NCBI GenBank assembly: GCA_963721725.1 | Contig: CAVRLX010000032.1 | Location: 137,595 to 201,594, forward strand | Reading direction: 5' to 3' | From: RI-153 sp963721725 | Lineage (GTDB): Bacteria; Chloroflexota; Anaerolineae; Caldilineales; Caldilineaceae | DNA length: 64,000 nucleotides | Shown: positions 44,354 to 53,802 of the stretch, one piece after another | Position numbering within the stretch: the first letter of the stretch is position 1 | How the letters are laid out: every line of letters begins with the position of its first letter | Notes under the pieces: model-generated | Seen by the model: only the letters and a program-made list of their open reading frames with translations | The model's database searches: none | What the model was told of the DNA's origin: nothing | Made by a program: the position numbers and the translations under genes

Positions 44354-46897
44354 ATGTCTAGCCTTCGTTTTTCTTTATTTGGCCCATTTCAGCTATCTGT
44401 TGTCGACCAACCTCTCACCTTCCCCACCGAGCGCAGCCGGGCCTTGCTGGCCTATCTGGCGCTCCATCCTCACCAACCGCAACAACGCAAAATCCTGGCC
44501 GAACTGCTGTGGGATGACCGGATTGGCAGCGACAGTCTGACCAATCTGCGCACTGAACTCAGTCGCCTGCGCCGCAGCCTGGATGGGCTTGAATCGGCCT
44601 TGCTCGAAACAGACCGCAATACGATTACCTTTGTGGGTGATGAACATATGGTGGATGCGTTGCAATTCCGCGCACTGTTGCGCGCCTGTCAACAACACCC
44701 CCACGCCGCCCCCAACGCCTGTGCCGAGTGTGCCCGGCGCATGGAAGCGGCGATGGCGCTCTATCAGGCGCCCTTCCTGAAAGATTTCTACCTGGACGGG
44801 AATATTGCCTTTGATGAATGGTTGCTGACCCAGCGCGAGATCTTTCAACAACAGGCCATGCAGGCCCTGGAATGGCTCATGGCCTATCACCAGCGCCAGC
44901 ACAAACTTGATGCTGTGATTCGTTGGGCCCAACGCCAGATCGAGCTTGCCCCCTGGCTAGAAAGCGCCCACGAAGCGTTGATGCGCGCCTATCTGTTGAC
45001 GGGTGAACGCCATCAAGCCCTGCGCCACTATGAGACCATGGTGCAGACCCTGGCCACCGAAATGGACGCCCCGCCCAGCCTCGAACTTCAGCAGCTTTAC
45101 GCTCAGATGCGGGCGGGCACAACCCGAACCACGGTCGCAACACCCCCACCCAACCCCTATCGGGGTCTCAAGGCCTTTGATGCTGAACACGCCGACCATT
45201 TTTTTGGCCGTGAAAAGAATGTGACACAGATCGTGGACTGTCTGGTGCAAGAGCCGCTGTTGATGGTGGTGGGGGCGTCGGGCAGTGGGAAATCCTCTTT
45301 GCTTCACGCCGGCGTTGCCCCAACGCTGAGCGCAAACCAGGAGTGGCGTGTGATCTCGTTGCGGCCGGGTGCGGATCCATTTTCGGCGCTAGCAAATGTG
45401 TTGGTTCCCCGGTTGCCAGAAGGGTCTCCCCTCATAGACCGTCTGCGCCAGGGGCCATTTGCCTGGTGCGATCTGAGCGAAGCCCTCCAGGCCCCTGTGG
45501 CGGATCTGGCTCAAAGTGATAGCAAACCCTGCCCGCCCAAAGTTTTGATCATGCTCGACCAGTTTGAAGAACTCTTTTCACTTTGCACGGATGTCACAAT
45601 GCGCCAGCACTTTCTAGATCTGCTGGTGGATGCCATTGAACAGCAACCCGCGTGGCTGGCGCTGCTATTGGCGTTGCGGGCCGATTTTTTGGGGCAGGTC
45701 TTGTCCAATGGCCGATTTGCCGATGCAATCGGCCGCAACCTGTTGGCCCTGGGGGCGATGACCCGCGCCGAAATGGCCCAGGCCGTACAGCAACCGGCGC
45801 ACAGGTATGGGGTTCATTTTGAGCCTGGGCTGGTGGAGCGGCTGCTGGATGACGTGGGCAATGATGCCGGGCGGCTGCCTTTGTTACAGTTCACCCTCAC
45901 CCGCCTCTGGCAAGAGCAGCGCCACGGCTGGATTACCCACGAAGCCTACGAAGCATTGGAAGAGGTGGCCGGGGCACTCAATCACTACGCCGATGGCATT
46001 CTGGCCCGCCTGCAGCCCCATCAACAGCTGCTGGCGCAACGGATTTTCTTACGATTGGTGCAGGTGTTGGAGGGCGTAGAAGATTCCCGGCGCGTGGGGC
46101 TGCGTCGAGAGTTCAACGCCGAGGAATGGGCGGTGGTGCAGACGCTGGCCGATGCACGCCTGTTGGTGACGGATCAGGTGGCAGGCGGCGAGGAGGGCGT
46201 GGAACTGGTTCACGAAGCGCTGATCCACGACTGGCAGCGGCTGCGCACATGGCTGCATGCGGATCGGGCCTTTCGTCTCTGGCAAGGTGAGATTCGGCTG
46301 CAAGCCCAGCAGTGGGAACGCAGCGGCAACGACGAAGCCACCCTGTTGCGCGGCGCGCCGTTGGCCGAGGCTGAACGGTGGGGTGATGACCGGCGCGAGG
46401 ATCTACCCGCCTTGATCCTCTCCTTTATTACGGCCAGCCGCCTTTTGCGCCAACAACGCGAGGTGGAGCAAGAGGCACAGCGCCAACGCGAACTGGCCCA
46501 GATCCGTCAAGTGGCCGAAGCGGAGGGTCAGCGTGCCGAAGCGGAAGCCAAGACCGGACGAAGGTTGCGCGCATTTTTGGTGGGATTGGCCTTGATGCTG
46601 GTGTTGGCGCTGGTGTTGGCCCGCTATGCCCTCATCCAGGAGCAGCGGGCTGTTGAAGGGGAGGTGCAGGCGCAGGCCGAAGCCGATGCCCGCGCCACCG
46701 AGGTGGCCGTGCGCGTGGTGGCCGAAGAGCGGGCGTTGGCTGCCCAGGCCGAGGCCGAGGCTGAGCGTGCCCTTGCCGCGCCAGGAAGAGAAATTCGCTC
46801 GCGCTTCTTATTTAACTGCCAATGCCCAACTGGCTGGGGATGCACAGCCCGTGCAGCGTCGGCTTTTCGCTGTTCAGGCCGAACGGCTGTTGGATGA
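44354..46897 (+). CDS. BTAD-STAND regulator 1, N-terminal part (frameshifted gene)
   Basis: Trans_reg_C-like winged helix (residues about 1-95) and BTAD (about 100-245), as in SARP regulators. An nSTAND1 NTPase follows: NPYRGLKAF...FFGRE near 264, Walker A VGASGSGKSS (about 306), Walker B VLIMLDQFEEL (about 397), WRHG/EALIHDW arm. Then a long coiled coil and one membrane helix (RAFLVGLALMLVLALVLARYAL, about 738-759). The real frame changes after AEAERALA (one extra base near 46780) into the WD40 segment. A membrane-anchored signal-sensing transcription factor is the likely role. Confidence 0.85.
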   Translation: MSSLRFSLFGPFQLSVVDQPLTFPTERSRALLAYLALHPHQPQQRKILAELLWDDRIGSDSLTNLRTELSRLRRSLDGLESALLETDRNTITFVGDEHMVDALQFRALLRACQQHPHAAPNACAECARRMEAAMALYQAPFLKDFYLDGNIAFDEWLLTQREIFQQQAMQALEWLMAYHQRQHKLDAVIRWAQRQIELAPWLESAHEALMRAYLLTGERHQALRHYETMVQTLATEMDAPPSLELQQLYAQMRAGTTRTTVATPPPNPYRGLKAFDAEHADHFFGREKNVTQIVDCLVQEPLLMVVGASGSGKSSLLHAGVAPTLSANQEWRVISLRPGADPFSALANVLVPRLPEGSPLIDRLRQGPFAWCDLSEALQAPVADLAQSDSKPCPPKVLIMLDQFEELFSLCTDVTMRQHFLDLLVDAIEQQPAWLALLLALRADFLGQVLSNGRFADAIGRNLLALGAMTRAEMAQAVQQPAHRYGVHFEPGLVERLLDDVGNDAGRLPLLQFTLTRLWQEQRHGWITHEAYEALEEVAGALNHYADGILARLQPHQQLLAQRIFLRLVQVLEGVEDSRRVGLRREFNAEEWAVVQTLADARLLVTDQVAGGEEGVELVHEALIHDWQRLRTWLHADRAFRLWQGEIRLQAQQWERSGNDEATLLRGAPLAEAERWGDDRREDLPALILSFITASRLLRQQREVEQEAQRQRELAQIRQVAEAEGQRAEAEAKTGRRLRAFLVGLALMLVLALVLARYALIQEQRAVEGEVQAQAEADARATEVAVRVVAEERALAAQAEAEAERALAAPGREIRSRFLFNCQCPTGWGCTARAASAFRCSGRTAVG

Positions 46898-49169
46898 GAT
46901 TGATCGCTATCTACCGGCGGCTGTGCAGACCCTGCGCCAGGCTGTGCGCGATCCTATGGGGATTCCGCTGCCGGGTCAGTTCATCGAAAGTGACTATTTT
47001 ATGTTTAGCCCTGATGGCGAGAAAATGGTTACTTCTCATTGGGATAACACCCTGCGTGTCTGGCCGGTTGCTCAGGTTCTGGCTGGCGAAGCAGTTGTGC
47101 CACAACGTCTGGTAGGACACACAGATCGCCTTGCCACACTGGCCTTTCACCCCAATGGCAACTGGCTGGCAAGTGGCGGGCTGGATGGCACAGTTCGTCT
47201 TTGGTCTATGCAGAGCGAGGACGAAGTTCTGGATGCTGTGATGATCTTGCCCCATGATGACAAGATCATGCGCCTGCTCTTTACGCCGGACGGCAAACGG
47301 TTGATCACTGGAAGTTGGGATCAGAAAATCCGCATTTGGGATGTGAGCCGCCTGCCCGCACCATTGGATGATCCTATTATCCTCACCCAACATACAGCAG
47401 GGCCGGTGGCGCTAACCGTCAGCCCCGACAGCCGCTGGCTCTTCACCTCGGCCTATGATGCGCTCAATCTTTTATGGGACTTGACAGATTTGGAGGCAGC
47501 GCCACAAGTGATTGAAGGGCACGAGGTGTGGGCGAATGGGGCCCGTTTTACCGCCGACAGCCAGCGCTTGGTGACAGCCAGCCCCTATTCCACCCTGCGC
47601 ATATATGAAACTGCTGATCTCAGTGCCGAGCCGATTCTCTTCAATCTTGAAAAAGGACGGCTGTGGACACCAGAGATCAGCCCGGATGGGCGATGGTTGA
47701 CCGTGCCCGGCGATCCTACGGAAGTTCACCTTTGGGATCTCACCGATCTAGAGGCTCCCCCCCTCTTGCTAAGTGGACACACCGCAACCATTAACCGCGT
47801 AGAGTTCAGCCCAGATGGCCGCTGGCTTGCCTCCGCCAGCCGAGACGGCACGGCGCAGATTTGGGCCATGGACAATTTGCAAGCAGCCCCCACCGTTCTG
47901 CGCGGCCACGGTGGATGGTTTACATATCTACACTTTCACCCCAGCCTGAATCTGGTGGGAACAATCGGCCTGGATCGCTTTGTGCGGCTGTGGCCGTTGG
48001 ATGATCTTTCCACCGAACCGCGCATCATTACCAACGAGACGCCTGGAGAGAGGGTGCATATTGTGGTTGACCCCACCGGTCAATGGTTAATCTCCACGGT
48101 AGCCGCCGGGGTGGTCGTGCGCAAAATGAGCGATCTGGCGGCGACATCCCTGTTGTTGCCCCATGAATCGACCATTACCGCGCTGGCTGTCAGTCCGGAT
48201 GCTCGGTGGTTGGGCACGGGCAGCTTTGACGGCGTGGCACGCTTGTGGGCAACCGCCGATTGGTCATCTGGACAACCTGATCCTGTGGTGTTGGATGGGC
48301 ACGGCAACGAGATCTGGTCGGCGACCTTTAGCAGCGACAGTGGCCGTTTCGTCACTGGCGGGCTGGATGGCAACGTTTTCGTGTGGGATGTCGCACAGCG
48401 ACAACAGCCCATTTATTCGTTTAATCACCCCGATTCCGTTGTCACCCTCGACATTAGCCGGGACGGGCGCTGGCTTGCCACCCACGACGATGAGGATATC
48501 TGGCTGTGGCCCCTGACCACAGACACCCCTACGCCCACAGTCTTGAGCGGCCATACTTCCACGGTTTCCCTGTTGCGCTTTAGCCCAGATAATCGTTGGT
48601 TGCTGAGCCTCGCCACACAGGGAGCCGCCACCGATTACACAGCGCGTCTGTGGTCGCTGGACGATTTGGCCGCCGCTCCGTACATGCAGACCATGACCGG
48701 TATCATCCGTGGGGCGGCCTTCTCGCCAGATAGCCAGACCGTGGCCCTGAGCATGGGCAATGCCAGCGTTTACCTGTGGTCAACAGCCCTTCCAGCCGAA
48801 GCACCGCGCGAACTCTCTACCGATGGGGCCAACAACCTGACGCTGAATTTTAGCCAAAATGGAGAATGGCTGGCTTCCGAGACAGACACCGGCATGGCCC
48901 TGTGGTCGATGGCGCAGCCAGAGCAGGGCGCGCAGCTATTGGATGACGTAACTGACAATGCAGTAACGCCGGTCTTCAGCCCCGATGGACAATCTGTGAT
49001 CATTACGGGAGAGGACGGCATCATCGCCTTGTGGACCCTGAATGTGGCGCATCTGGTTGACCGCGCCTGCGCCACTCTGGGCCGCAATTTCACCCTGGCC
49101 GAGTGGGAACAGTATCTGCCCAACACGCCCTATCAGGCTACCTGCCCGCAGTGGCCGGCAGAATACTGA
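46626..49169 (+). CDS. BTAD-STAND regulator 1, WD40 part (frameshifted gene)
   Basis: True sequence begins at about 46780 (QEEKFARASYLTANAQLAGD); the part before is a shadow of the coiled coil. At least 12 WD40-type repeats follow (FSPDGEKMVTSHWDNTLRVW, HPNGNWLASGGLDGTVRLW and later), forming one or two beta-propellers, and a Chloroflexota-typical end FTLAEWEQYLPNTPYQATCPQW. In the joined protein of about 1,600 residues the propellers lie after the membrane helix, so they may be outside the cell (inference). Confidence 0.85.
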   Translation: MPSSRSSGLLKGRCRRRPKPMPAPPRWPCAWWPKSGRWLPRPRPRLSVPLPRQEEKFARASYLTANAQLAGDAQPVQRRLFAVQAERLLDEIDRYLPAAVQTLRQAVRDPMGIPLPGQFIESDYFMFSPDGEKMVTSHWDNTLRVWPVAQVLAGEAVVPQRLVGHTDRLATLAFHPNGNWLASGGLDGTVRLWSMQSEDEVLDAVMILPHDDKIMRLLFTPDGKRLITGSWDQKIRIWDVSRLPAPLDDPIILTQHTAGPVALTVSPDSRWLFTSAYDALNLLWDLTDLEAAPQVIEGHEVWANGARFTADSQRLVTASPYSTLRIYETADLSAEPILFNLEKGRLWTPEISPDGRWLTVPGDPTEVHLWDLTDLEAPPLLLSGHTATINRVEFSPDGRWLASASRDGTAQIWAMDNLQAAPTVLRGHGGWFTYLHFHPSLNLVGTIGLDRFVRLWPLDDLSTEPRIITNETPGERVHIVVDPTGQWLISTVAAGVVVRKMSDLAATSLLLPHESTITALAVSPDARWLGTGSFDGVARLWATADWSSGQPDPVVLDGHGNEIWSATFSSDSGRFVTGGLDGNVFVWDVAQRQQPIYSFNHPDSVVTLDISRDGRWLATHDDEDIWLWPLTTDTPTPTVLSGHTSTVSLLRFSPDNRWLLSLATQGAATDYTARLWSLDDLAAAPYMQTMTGIIRGAAFSPDSQTVALSMGNASVYLWSTALPAEAPRELSTDGANNLTLNFSQNGEWLASETDTGMALWSMAQPEQGAQLLDDVTDNAVTPVFSPDGQSVIITGEDGIIALWTLNVAHLVDRACATLGRNFTLAEWEQYLPNTPYQATCPQWPAEY

Positions 49170-49182
49170 TCTATAGAAAATT

Positions 49183-49212
49183 CGTAGGGGTGCTGCTTGC
49201 AGCATCCCTACG
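49183..49212. terminator. Hairpin between the two regulator genes
   Basis: CGTAGGGGTGCTGC (49183-49196) / GCAGCATCCCTACG (49199-49212), 14-bp stem with one G-T pair and a 2-base loop; no T-tract. Confidence 0.55.
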
Positions 49213-49284
49213 AGAATGGGTGGCGTTCAACAAGAGATGTCCTATGTGCATGTCCCCCTAATTATCGGGCCTGGAGGTAAACTC

Positions 49285-51372
49285 ATGTCCACTCGTCAGG
49301 AAATCAACATGTTCACCCTCTCTCTCTTCGGCTCCTTCTCTGCCTCCTTTTCCCAAAACCCTGTTGTTTTCCCCACCGAGCGCAGCCGGGCCTTGCTGAC
49401 CTATCTGGCCCTTTACCCCCAGCAGCCACAATCACGCACCAACCTGGCCGAACTGCTGTGGGATGACCGGATTGGCAGCGACAGGCTTTCCAATCTGCGC
49501 ACTGAACTCAGCCGCTTGCGCCGCAGCCTGGATGGGCTTGAATCCAGCCTATTGGAGGTCGACCGCAATACCATTACCTTTGTGGGGGATGAAAGCACAG
49601 TGGACGCGCTGCATTTTCGCGCGCTGATCACCACTTGCCAGCACCATCGCCATGCAGCTAAAGAAACTTGTGCCGACTGTGCCCAACGCATGATACAGGC
49701 GGTTGCCCTCTATCAAGACCGCTTTCTCCCTGACCTGCATCTGGAGGACAATCTTGGTTTTGAAGAGTGGGTCCTCGCCCAACGCGAGGCATTCCAGCAA
49801 TTGGCGATCCTGGCTTTGGATTGGGTGATTGACTATTACCAACGGCACAATCAATACGATTCTGTTATCACCTATGCCCAGCGCCAGATTGCCCTGGCCC
49901 CCTGGCTAGAAAGCGCCCACGCCACCCTGATCCGCGCCTATCTATTGACGGGTGAACGCCACCGCGCCCTGCGCCACTACGAAATTATGGTGCAGACCCT
50001 GGCTGCCGAAATGGATGTGCCCCCCAGCGCAGACTTGCAACTCCTCTATGAGCAGATGCGTGCCCCTGGCTCGCATGGACATTACCCCGCCCCACTCCCT
50101 GCCAATCCCTATCGTGGCCTCAAGGCTTTTGCCCAGGAAGACAGTCCCTACTTTTTTGGTCGGGAGAAAATTACCGAACAGATTGTAAAGCGGCTGGCCC
50201 AGGATCCACTGCTCATGCTGGTGGGGGCATCGGGCTGCGGCAAATCCTCATTGCTTTATGCTGGCGTTCTCCCCAGGCTAGTGGAAGATCAAGATACTAC
50301 CTGGCATCTGATCCACTTCCGTCCGGGAGCCAACCCTTTCGCTGCCCTGGCCCAGGCATTGCAACCCTTTCTGCCCGCAGCCGAGAGCCTGGTCGATGAT
50401 CTGCAAACCCGAAGGGTAGGGCTGGCCGATCTGCTCTTAACCATACGGGGATGCAAAAAGTCAACCCCAGACGCAGAACGTCCCGCGCAAAAAATTCTGG
50501 TGCTAATCGATCAGTTTGAAGAGCTATTCTCACTGTGTTCCCATGTCGCCATGCGTCAACGCTTTTTGGAACTGATAGTAGAGGCGGTGGGGCAGCGTTC
50601 GTCCCAGCTCACCATCCTGCTCTCTATGCGCGCCGATTTCTTGGGACAGGCTTTTGGCATGGGTAGCTTTGCCGATGCTATGGGCAGCCATCTTTTGGCC
50701 CTGGGCGCCATGAGCCGTGCTGAAATGTCCCAGGCTGTAGCAAAACCGGCCCAGATGCAAGGGGTACACTTTGAACCAGGGCTGGTAGAGCGCCTGCTCA
50801 ACGATGTGGGCGACGATGCCGGACGGCTGCCTTTGCTCCAATTCACCTTGTCTCGGCTCTGGCACGAACAGCACCACGGCTGGATCACCCACCGCGCCTA
50901 TGAGGAAGTGGAAGAAATTGCCGGTGCCCTGAACCATTACGCCAATGGCATTCTGGCTCGCCTTCAGCTGCACCAACAAGGGCTGGCAAAACGCATCTTC
51001 CTGCAACTGGTGCAGGCCATCGACGGCATGGACGATTGTCGGCGTCGGGGGGTGCGAGGCGATTTTACCGCCGAGGAGTGGTCTGTAGTGCAGAGCCTCG
51101 CCGATGCGCGCCTGCTGGTGACCGACTATGCCCTGTCAACGGATGAAGAGATCGTGGAACTGGTTCATGAAGCACTGATCCATGACTGGCATCAGCTGCA
51201 CGATTGGCTACAAGCAGATCGCAACTTTCGGCTCTGGCAGGGGCGGGTACGCTCGCAGGCCCAGCAATGGCAGCGCAGCGAGGGCGATGAAGGCACGCTC
51301 TTGCGTGGTCTTCTCCTGGCCGAAGCCGAAGCCTGGCTAGACGAACGACGCCGAACGAAATGTCGCCGCTAA
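49285..51372 (+). CDS. BTAD-STAND regulator 2, N-terminal part (frameshifted gene)
   Basis: Paralogue of the 44354 gene with the same order: winged helix (FPTERSRALLTYLALYPQQP), BTAD, NPYRGLKAF...FFGREK, Walker A VGASGCGKSS (about 314), Walker B ILVLIDQFEELF (about 403), EALIHDW. The ATG at 49285 has GGAGGT 6 bases upstream. A one-base deletion near 51357 shifts it into the 51360 segment. Close sequence and adjacency suggest recent tandem duplication. Confidence 0.83.
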   Translation: MSTRQEINMFTLSLFGSFSASFSQNPVVFPTERSRALLTYLALYPQQPQSRTNLAELLWDDRIGSDRLSNLRTELSRLRRSLDGLESSLLEVDRNTITFVGDESTVDALHFRALITTCQHHRHAAKETCADCAQRMIQAVALYQDRFLPDLHLEDNLGFEEWVLAQREAFQQLAILALDWVIDYYQRHNQYDSVITYAQRQIALAPWLESAHATLIRAYLLTGERHRALRHYEIMVQTLAAEMDVPPSADLQLLYEQMRAPGSHGHYPAPLPANPYRGLKAFAQEDSPYFFGREKITEQIVKRLAQDPLLMLVGASGCGKSSLLYAGVLPRLVEDQDTTWHLIHFRPGANPFAALAQALQPFLPAAESLVDDLQTRRVGLADLLLTIRGCKKSTPDAERPAQKILVLIDQFEELFSLCSHVAMRQRFLELIVEAVGQRSSQLTILLSMRADFLGQAFGMGSFADAMGSHLLALGAMSRAEMSQAVAKPAQMQGVHFEPGLVERLLNDVGDDAGRLPLLQFTLSRLWHEQHHGWITHRAYEEVEEIAGALNHYANGILARLQLHQQGLAKRIFLQLVQAIDGMDDCRRRGVRGDFTAEEWSVVQSLADARLLVTDYALSTDEEIVELVHEALIHDWHQLHDWLQADRNFRLWQGRVRSQAQQWQRSEGDEGTLLRGLLLAEAEAWLDERRRTKCRR

Positions 51373-51965
51373 CGGTGGATTTTGTCGAGGCCAGCCGTGC
51401 CCAGCGTTTGCGGCGAGAGGCAGAACTCGAAGCCCAGCGTCAACAGCGCAGCGCACAAGAGCGTTTGATCGAAGCGCGCCATCTGGCCGCCCAGGCCATT
51501 CGCTATGCCACCAAGCGGCCCGACCTGGCGGCGCTGCTGAGCCTGGAAGCCCTGGCCCGTATGGAGAATCCGGCTGATCAGATCGACCTGTTCAGCAGTT
51601 TTTATCTGGAGCCACGCCTCCAGAGCTTTCTTTATCGCGGCGCACGGTCGATTAATGGGGTCACCTGTGGCGGGGAGGGAGCCTATCTTGTCATGATCGA
51701 TGACCAGGCCGTGGCGTTTCGGCTCGATCTTGACAGCGATGAGGCCCCACGCCGTTTTGAAATGCCAGGTCTTGCGGCGGTCTCCTTTTCCTCTGATGGC
51801 GTCTATGTCTCACTCGCGTTCGCGCACAGAACTCCACGTGTGGAATGTGGCTACCGAGAAGCGTATGCTCACCTGGCTCACAGACAAAGTAATCAAACGT
51901 CTCTTTTTCGCAGGGGATGGCCGCCGTCTCTTTGTGGAACATCCGGGCATGGTTGCCATCTTTGA
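51360..51965 (+). CDS. BTAD-STAND regulator 2, linker segment (frameshifted gene)
   Basis: MSPLTVDFVEASRAQRLRREAELEAQRQQRSAQ...ARHLAAQAIRYATKRPDLAALLSLEALARMENPADQ: the coiled coil and the SLEAL helical hairpin that normally follows the membrane helix. No hydrophobic helix is present here, unlike in regulator 1. True sequence ends at about 51820 (SLAFAHRT), where the frame moves to the 51700-52299 segment. Confidence 0.7.
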   Translation: MSPLTVDFVEASRAQRLRREAELEAQRQQRSAQERLIEARHLAAQAIRYATKRPDLAALLSLEALARMENPADQIDLFSSFYLEPRLQSFLYRGARSINGVTCGGEGAYLVMIDDQAVAFRLDLDSDEAPRRFEMPGLAAVSFSSDGVYVSLAFAHRTPRVECGYREAYAHLAHRQSNQTSLFRRGWPPSLCGTSGHGCHL

Positions 51966-52299
51966 TCCCGAGAAGGGTGCCCATCTGGGCAATTTTCCTC
52001 TGCCCCTCGGCACAACCATGGTTGCCACCAACCATGATGGTACGATTGTGGTGGTGGCCGAGATCAGCGTGCGCGAGAGTCCTATGTTTCTGGTGGATGT
52101 GCACGTCGGTCAGGTGATTGCCGGGCCTATGACCGGGCATACAGACAGCCTGCAATCGGTGCGGGTCAGCCCCAACGGCGACGCTGGTGGCCTCGGCTTC
52201 TATCGACGGCAGTGTGCGTCTTTGGGATGCGCATACAGGCGCGCCTGTGGGACAGCCGCTGAAAGTCCAGGGCTGTCGCATTTTGGAAGTGGCCTTTAG
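51700..52299 (+). CDS. BTAD-STAND regulator 2, first WD40 segment (frameshifted gene)
   Basis: In-frame from about 51815 (RTELHVWNVATEKRMLTWLTDKVIKRLFFAGDGRRLFVEHPGMVAIFD) to about 52185 (GHTDSLQSVRVSPNGDA), WD40-type strands. Another single-base change leads into the 52187 segment. Not a natural gene start. Confidence 0.6.
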   Translation: MTRPWRFGSILTAMRPHAVLKCQVLRRSPFPLMASMSHSRSRTELHVWNVATEKRMLTWLTDKVIKRLFFAGDGRRLFVEHPGMVAIFDPEKGAHLGNFPLPLGTTMVATNHDGTIVVVAEISVRESPMFLVDVHVGQVIAGPMTGHTDSLQSVRVSPNGDAGGLGFYRRQCASLGCAYRRACGTAAESPGLSHFGSGL

Positions 52300-53503
52300 C
52301 CCAGACGGTAAAAAATTGGCGAGCAGCGGCACCAACAACTGTATTTTTGTGTGGGATGTGACCACCGGCACGCAGATTGTCGCCCCGCTCATCGGCCATA
52401 CCAACTGGGTACGCGGTTTGGCGTTCCACCCAGATGGGCAAACCTTGGTTTCTTCCGATATTGACGGCATGGTGATCACCTGGAACATTGCCAAAGCCCA
52501 CATTCTGACTGGACACAAAAACCGGGTGCGCTCTGTGGCGCTCAGTCCGGATGGGGATACGCTGGTCACCAGCAGCTTTGATAAGCACTTGCAGATATGG
52601 GATGCACACACATTGGCGTGCCAGATGCGAATCCTCACCCCTCATCACGAAGCTATCATGTGTCTGGCTTTTAGCCCAGATGGGCGCTTTCTCGCCACAG
52701 GCGGTGCAAAAGGGAGAATGGTGATATGGGGAACAGACAATTGGCAACCTGTCGGCGAGTTGCCAATATATCAGGAGTCGGTGCTGATTTCCATTACATT
52801 TTCGCCCGATAGTCAGTGGGTGGCGGTCGGTGACTTCGGGGGAAATGTTGTGTTATACAATCTCCATGTCCCGGAACGCGTGTGCGCATGGCAGACATTT
52901 GAGAATAGCTGGACATTGAGCTTGGCCTTCTCGCCAGATGGCACAACATTGGCGGCGGGTAGTGCCAATGGAAGCATCCACTTTTATGATTGTGCCTCCC
53001 TCTCTGAGGCGACGGCGGAGATGCCTCACCCCTGCCTATCGCCGATTCAAGGGCATACCAATTGGGTGACAGACCTGCTTTTTACCCCCGATGGCAATCA
53101 ACTGGTGTCGGCTAGCAGCGATAGCACCATTCGCATCTGGGATGTTGCCACCGGCCAAGCTGCGGGCGACCCGATCCTAGGACACACCCACCAGGTTTGG
53201 AAGCTCACCTTTGATCAGTCACAGCCGTCTCCAACCCTTGTCTCATTGGATAACCAGGGCAATGTCTTCTGGTGGGATTGGGAGAAGCGCACCCTGGATC
53301 GCCCGATTCTGCGCACCGGCATTGAAACAGAATGTATGGCGCTTAGCCCGAAAGGAGACGCGATCTACATGGGCACATTTGAGAACACAGCACGCGTCTG
53401 GCCGATTGACACCCGCCCCTGGTGCGAACGTGCCTCTGATCTGGCCCGCCGCCAGTTGACCCTCGAAGAGTGGCGGCAATTTCTGCCCAACATGCCCTAT
53501 TAA
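52187..53503 (+). CDS. BTAD-STAND regulator 2, main WD40 propeller (frameshifted gene)
   Basis: 438 residues with about ten WD40 repeats (ASASIDGSVRLWDAHTGAPV, GHTNWVRGLAFHPDGQTLVS, GHKNRVRSVALSPDGDTLVTSS, GHTNWVTDLLFTPDGNQLVSASSDSTIRIWD). It ends LTLEEWRQFLPNMPY, the same C-terminal signature as regulator 1 but without the TCPQW extension. Sensor or scaffold part of the regulator. Confidence 0.83.
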   Translation: MASASIDGSVRLWDAHTGAPVGQPLKVQGCRILEVAFSPDGKKLASSGTNNCIFVWDVTTGTQIVAPLIGHTNWVRGLAFHPDGQTLVSSDIDGMVITWNIAKAHILTGHKNRVRSVALSPDGDTLVTSSFDKHLQIWDAHTLACQMRILTPHHEAIMCLAFSPDGRFLATGGAKGRMVIWGTDNWQPVGELPIYQESVLISITFSPDSQWVAVGDFGGNVVLYNLHVPERVCAWQTFENSWTLSLAFSPDGTTLAAGSANGSIHFYDCASLSEATAEMPHPCLSPIQGHTNWVTDLLFTPDGNQLVSASSDSTIRIWDVATGQAAGDPILGHTHQVWKLTFDQSQPSPTLVSLDNQGNVFWWDWEKRTLDRPILRTGIETECMALSPKGDAIYMGTFENTARVWPIDTRPWCERASDLARRQLTLEEWRQFLPNMPY

Positions 53504-53802
53504 GCCACCTGTCTACAGTGGCCCACTATGCAGTAGCTTCAGATTTTACGATCTTTGCCGCAAGCCTTCTCTACACCCCTCACGAAAAGCGCATGGATAA
53601 AATGTATCAGCTTTTTGTTGATCAATCTACCCAATTTGGCTGTTCTGCTTACCCTCACGTTGTGCTATCCTCATACAATCACTCTCTGCACGTCTAGAAA
53701 AGTAACAGATATTCGCCACTCGTGCCGGCGGATCTTTTAAGGAAAGGGCTGCATGTCGCTTCATCTTCTGTGCCGCCCGTCAATATCTGTGAAGGAGACC
53801 CT
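53504..53802. other. Intergenic region before the DUF1800 gene
   Basis: About 300 bases without a gene. TACAAT at about 53676 is the only promoter-like word, with no good -35. I see no repeat or RNA. Confidence 0.4.
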
